DNA of 64,000 bases, from positions 87,528 to 151,527 of the forward strand of contig JBIKTR010000004.1 in assembly GCA_044348005.1 (NCBI GenBank). The letters are read 5' to 3'. This DNA is from JAJTHC01 sp044348005 (GTDB lineage Bacteria > Cyanobacteriota > Vampirovibrionia > Vampirovibrionales > JAJTHC01). The first letter of the stretch is position 1. The number at the start of each line of letters is the position of its first letter. The notes beneath the pieces were generated by a model, which saw only the letters and a list, made by a program, of their open reading frames with translations, did no database searches and was not told where the DNA came from. Of the stretch, positions 61,869 to 64,000 are shown one piece after another. Both the position numbers and the translations under genes were made by a program.

Positions 61869-62627
61869 TTATTTTTTAAGACCAACTCTCACTTTCCCTC
61901 TATTTTTATTGTTCAGTCTGTTAGTACTAAAGGAGCCTTTATGTTCATCTGTAGATGGAACAACCTCTGATTCCATTTGTTCCCGAATTCGACATTTATT
62001 CCGAACTTTAGTAATCAAATTTTCTACATTGATATTGTTTATTTGAACTTGTATTCTTATATTTTTAGGCATATCATTCAGTGCTTTTTTATCTTTACGA
62101 TAAGCAAGATTATACATTTCTAATGTTCTTTTATTTTTAGGAACGTGATAAATCTCTCGCCAGTCTTTATCTATTCTTTCAAGCCAATTTATTTTTCCCC
62201 CACTAGAAATGTTAGAAGTTTTAGCACTTTTAGGCTTAGGGCTTACAAGCTTTTTTTCTACATGAAGACCTTTAGAAGGATCTAGTGAGAGAGCATTCAA
62301 GGCGGTTTTATAAATATCGAGTGATTTAAAAAACTTTAATTGATTTCTTTCACTTGCTTGTTTTTGAGCAATGTAAAATAATTCAGGGGTTAATAATTTA
62401 ACAGGCACACATTGAAACGCACAAAAATCGTCGGTTACTGCGATTTTACACATTTCATAAGTTTTTAAGCGGTCGGGGACATAAAGCAAATTGACCCCAT
62501 TTTTTTCAACCTGCTTTAAACACATCGCTTCTGTTTTACGTTCATCAGGAAAATTAGGGAAATCATGGCATTCAAGCTCAAGGAGTCTCGTAAACTTTCT
62601 TTGTAAATTATGAGCATCGCTTCCCAT
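61869..62627 (-). CDS. DUF4116-like repeat protein
   Basis: 252 residues, AT-rich. Repeated pattern of Met/Cys, Val and Leu-Thr such as TEAMCLKQVEKNGVNLLYVP and TYEMCKIAVTDDFCAFQCVP, then LTPELFYIAQKQ; such repeats resemble DUF4116 proteins of phages and intracellular bacteria. The C-terminal part is basic. No catalytic residues identified. Likely accessory gene of the mobile region. Confidence 0.6.
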   Translation of the reverse strand: MGSDAHNLQRKFTRLLELECHDFPNFPDERKTEAMCLKQVEKNGVNLLYVPDRLKTYEMCKIAVTDDFCAFQCVPVKLLTPELFYIAQKQASERNQLKFFKSLDIYKTALNALSLDPSKGLHVEKKLVSPKPKSAKTSNISSGGKINWLERIDKDWREIYHVPKNKRTLEMYNLAYRKDKKALNDMPKNIRIQVQINNINVENLITKVRNKCRIREQMESEVVPSTDEHKGSFSTNRLNNKNRGKVRVGLKK

Positions 62628-62822
62628 TTTTTAGTTCCCGAATGATAGATTTTGAAAAGATGGACAACTTCAGAATCCTATCAAATTCTATAAAAGGCGT
62701 CAACCTACTTTTTTTTTGGTGCCGATTTTTTTAAGCCAAGCATAAACTAGAAGGGGTACCCCCTTTTTCTCCCGTCTATCCATTCTTAACACTTTCTTGC
62801 AAACCAAGCGTATTCAGTGTCT

Positions 62823-62850
62823 TTTAATCCGCCCCACAACATGCTATAAT
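62823..62850 (+). promoter_or_regulatory. Promoter of the HGGKSTG gene pair
   Basis: TTTAAT (62823-62828), 16 bp and TATAAT (62845-62850), 27 bp before the ATG. Confidence 0.6.
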
Positions 62851-62877
62851 ACCTCTAACCAACACGGAGGGCATGGC

Positions 62878-63369
62878 ATGAAGAACGCACTGGCAACGTA
62901 TCCCATATTTGAACGCACCGACGAAAACCAGTGGAAGCTTGCCAACGATGACGGCATCCCGATGTTGGCGACCCTGTTTGGCACCACAAGCCCTACCCTT
63001 GCCATGCACTGGCTTCATCAGTATATGAACACGTTTCCTAGTGCGTCAAAAAATGCCTCAATCGAACTCGACCCTAACATGCTGGTGCAATACCTCCACG
63101 ATATACAGGCACAATCAAGCACCGAAGCCTTGCTTGCCTTAAATATGCTCATGCTTCAAGAACAAACCTTTATGATGAGTGGACGTTTGAAAGATCAAAC
63201 CTACCATAGCGGTTTTAAAGTCTTTACCAATTGCATCTCAAAATTAAGCGGTGCTTTTTCCAAACAAGCCGAAGCACTCGCCAAACTACGAGGTAAATCA
63301 GGCAATACATTCTTGCAACAAGTGAATGTGAACGACGGCGGGCAAGCGGTCGTGACGCAAGGGACGTAA
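62878..63369 (+). CDS. Phage-type hypothetical protein upstream of HGGKSTG gene
   Basis: 163 residues from ATG 62878 with GGAGG 7 nt upstream; the frame is open 27 codons further without a Shine-Dalgarno. Helical middle (LLALNMLMLQEQTFMMSGRL), Lys/Ala-rich C-terminus ending in LQQVNVNDGGQAVVTQGT. The GNTFLQQVNV segment recalls prophage small proteins that sit just before HGGKSTG proteins. Function unknown; 3 bp from the next gene. Confidence 0.65.
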   Translation: MKNALATYPIFERTDENQWKLANDDGIPMLATLFGTTSPTLAMHWLHQYMNTFPSASKNASIELDPNMLVQYLHDIQAQSSTEALLALNMLMLQEQTFMMSGRLKDQTYHSGFKVFTNCISKLSGAFSKQAEALAKLRGKSGNTFLQQVNVNDGGQAVVTQGT

Positions 63370-63372
63370 AAA

Positions 63373-63648
63373 ATGGAAGTGCTACCCCATGTCCCAAAAC
63401 TTCACTTTTTCAAGCCTTGCGGAGCCACCAGTAAGCGTTCAGGCTTGCCATGCTCGCAACCAGCGATGAAGAACGGTCGGTGTCGTTTTCATGGGGGGAA
63501 GTCGACAGGGGCGAAAACGTCGGAAGGCAAGCAGGCTCAACGACAGGCGAATCTTAAAGCGGGCTTGCATACGAAAGAAGCGATTGCCGAACGTCAAGAA
63601 GTGCGGGAGCTTTTGAATCAATGTAAAGCAGTCTTGCGTCAAATTTAG
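63373..63648 (+). CDS. HGGKSTG-domain phage/integrative-element protein
   Basis: 91 residues; AAGGGAC lies before the ATG. Cys-containing head CGATSKRSGLPCSQPAMKNG, then the conserved CRFHGGKSTGAKT and a Gly/Ala/His-containing helix (LKAGLHTKEAIAERQE). The motif is common in prophage and integrative-element cargo; molecular role unknown. It forms an operon with 62878. Confidence 0.8.
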   Translation: MEVLPHVPKLHFFKPCGATSKRSGLPCSQPAMKNGRCRFHGGKSTGAKTSEGKQAQRQANLKAGLHTKEAIAERQEVRELLNQCKAVLRQI

Positions 63649-63904
63649 AATTGTAAAGTTTTGTAACGTTCGCAGGTTTCGCAATCGCAAGGGGGCGATT
63701 TGAAATACGGTTTAGAAAATAGACGCACCTAGCCCCTTTTCTAATTTTCACCAAAGGGGGGAGGGGCGGGGTACAAACAATTTGAAAATATAGTGTAAAC
63801 CGCATGTTGGCAATATGCACGCATCCGTGTTTGGGAACTTTTGGGTAAAACGTGAGGGACGCTTGCAAATTGACAGTGGAAAGCTATAACCCCAATTCAG
63901 ATTT
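63649..63904. other. Intergenic, nothing recognised
   Basis: AT-rich; a minus-strand ORF overlapping the HGGKSTG gene is judged spurious. No hairpin of note. Confidence 0.5.
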
Positions 63905-64000
63905 TCAGCCTTTACCCATTGCTATCCGATACATCCACATTTCACAACGTAAAAGGGCTTCAGGGCTTTCGTTCTTAGCATCACGCCATATGGCATAAAA
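63905..64000 (-). CDS. C-terminal end of an unknown gene (partial)
   Basis: The frame is open from the window edge to a TGA at 63905, 31 residues. The residues FYAIWRDAKNESPEA and LLRCEMWMYRIAMGK look like a real protein end (charged, Met/Trp-rich helix), but no family is recognised. Confidence 0.45.
   Translation of the reverse strand, partial: FYAIWRDAKNESPEALLRCEMWMYRIAMGKG

Noticed and set aside
63554..63868. Minus-strand ORF of 104 residues near the window end
   Set aside because: It overlaps the convincing HGGKSTG gene and AT-rich non-coding DNA, with no start signal.
1..64000. CRISPR array or rRNA genes
   Set aside because: No regularly spaced direct repeats of array type and no rRNA sequence seen.
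56702..64000. Second copy of the tRNA-Glu 3' end as right attachment site
   Set aside because: I could not find a repeat of the T-arm/acceptor sequence in the rest of the window.

Overview
The window is a moderately GC-rich, gene-dense bacterial chromosome segment. The organism is Gram-negative-like: it has signal-peptide/TPR/beta-barrel proteins, a DUF2490 barrel and a class A PBP. The tRNA-Glu reads like the cyanobacterial/plastid type and the housekeeping genes are scattered in short operons, so a cyanobacterial-sister lineage (Vampirovibrionia/Melainabacteria) is my best guess. That is an inference; a marker-gene tree was not possible here.

Layout. 1-3.1 kb: end of an unknown gene, then two paralogous unknown genes in a tandem duplication that also copied the 3' end of folD, then folD. 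3.1-11 kb: a dicarboxylate/amino-acid symporter, a two-component pair, chorismate mutase (aroH), a class A PBP and ymdB. 11-13 kb: an AAA ATPase plus TOPRIM-like (DUF3226-type) pair that looks like a defence module. 13-18.8 kb: a P1B-type ATPase, a short promoter-hairpin-terminator unit before an NYN/LabA gene, an Sfp-type PPTase, a queuosine-precursor transporter, coaE and cysK. 19-23.2 kb: aminotransferase, mraY, murF and an XRE regulator. 23.5-27.3 kb: a TPR plus barrel protein. 27.6-35.4 kb: hybrid sensor kinase, an enlarged guanylate kinase, recQ, a small conserved protein, a NeuB-family synthase, a zinc-ribbon protein and a leuA without its regulatory domain. 35.6-44.9 kb: ftsW, murD, leuS, hisG, an ABC exporter and pfkA. 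45-47.8 kb: an MmeI-like type IIG/IIL restriction-modification enzyme. 47.9-56.5 kb: secreted and low-complexity proteins, a TPR protein, tRNA-Leu, a single-TM FtsH and tyrS. 56.6-64 kb: tRNA-Glu with an integrated, rearranged mobile element.

The most interesting locus is 56.6-61.5 kb. A serine-recombinase C-terminal remnant runs into tRNA-Glu. Beside it stands an intact reverse transcriptase (xDLxxFYD, QGLPQ, YCDD) with a HEPN-like RNxxxxxH near its C-terminus, resembling abortive-infection AbiA/UG reverse transcriptases. Its 3' end runs into a primase/DUF3987 gene that has lost its N-terminus. The RT therefore appears to have replaced the middle of an integrative element. With the ATPase/TOPRIM pair and the MmeI-like enzyme, the window carries three likely anti-phage modules. 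Beyond 61.5 kb come a DUF4116-like gene and a phage-type HGGKSTG gene pair.

The non-coding DNA holds several repeat families: CCCTCTCCC/GGGAGAGGG palindromes, a roughly 115-140 bp MITE-like element with TTCGAAAGATAAAAT-type ends (three copies), and a 175 bp element bounded by 20 bp inverted repeats.
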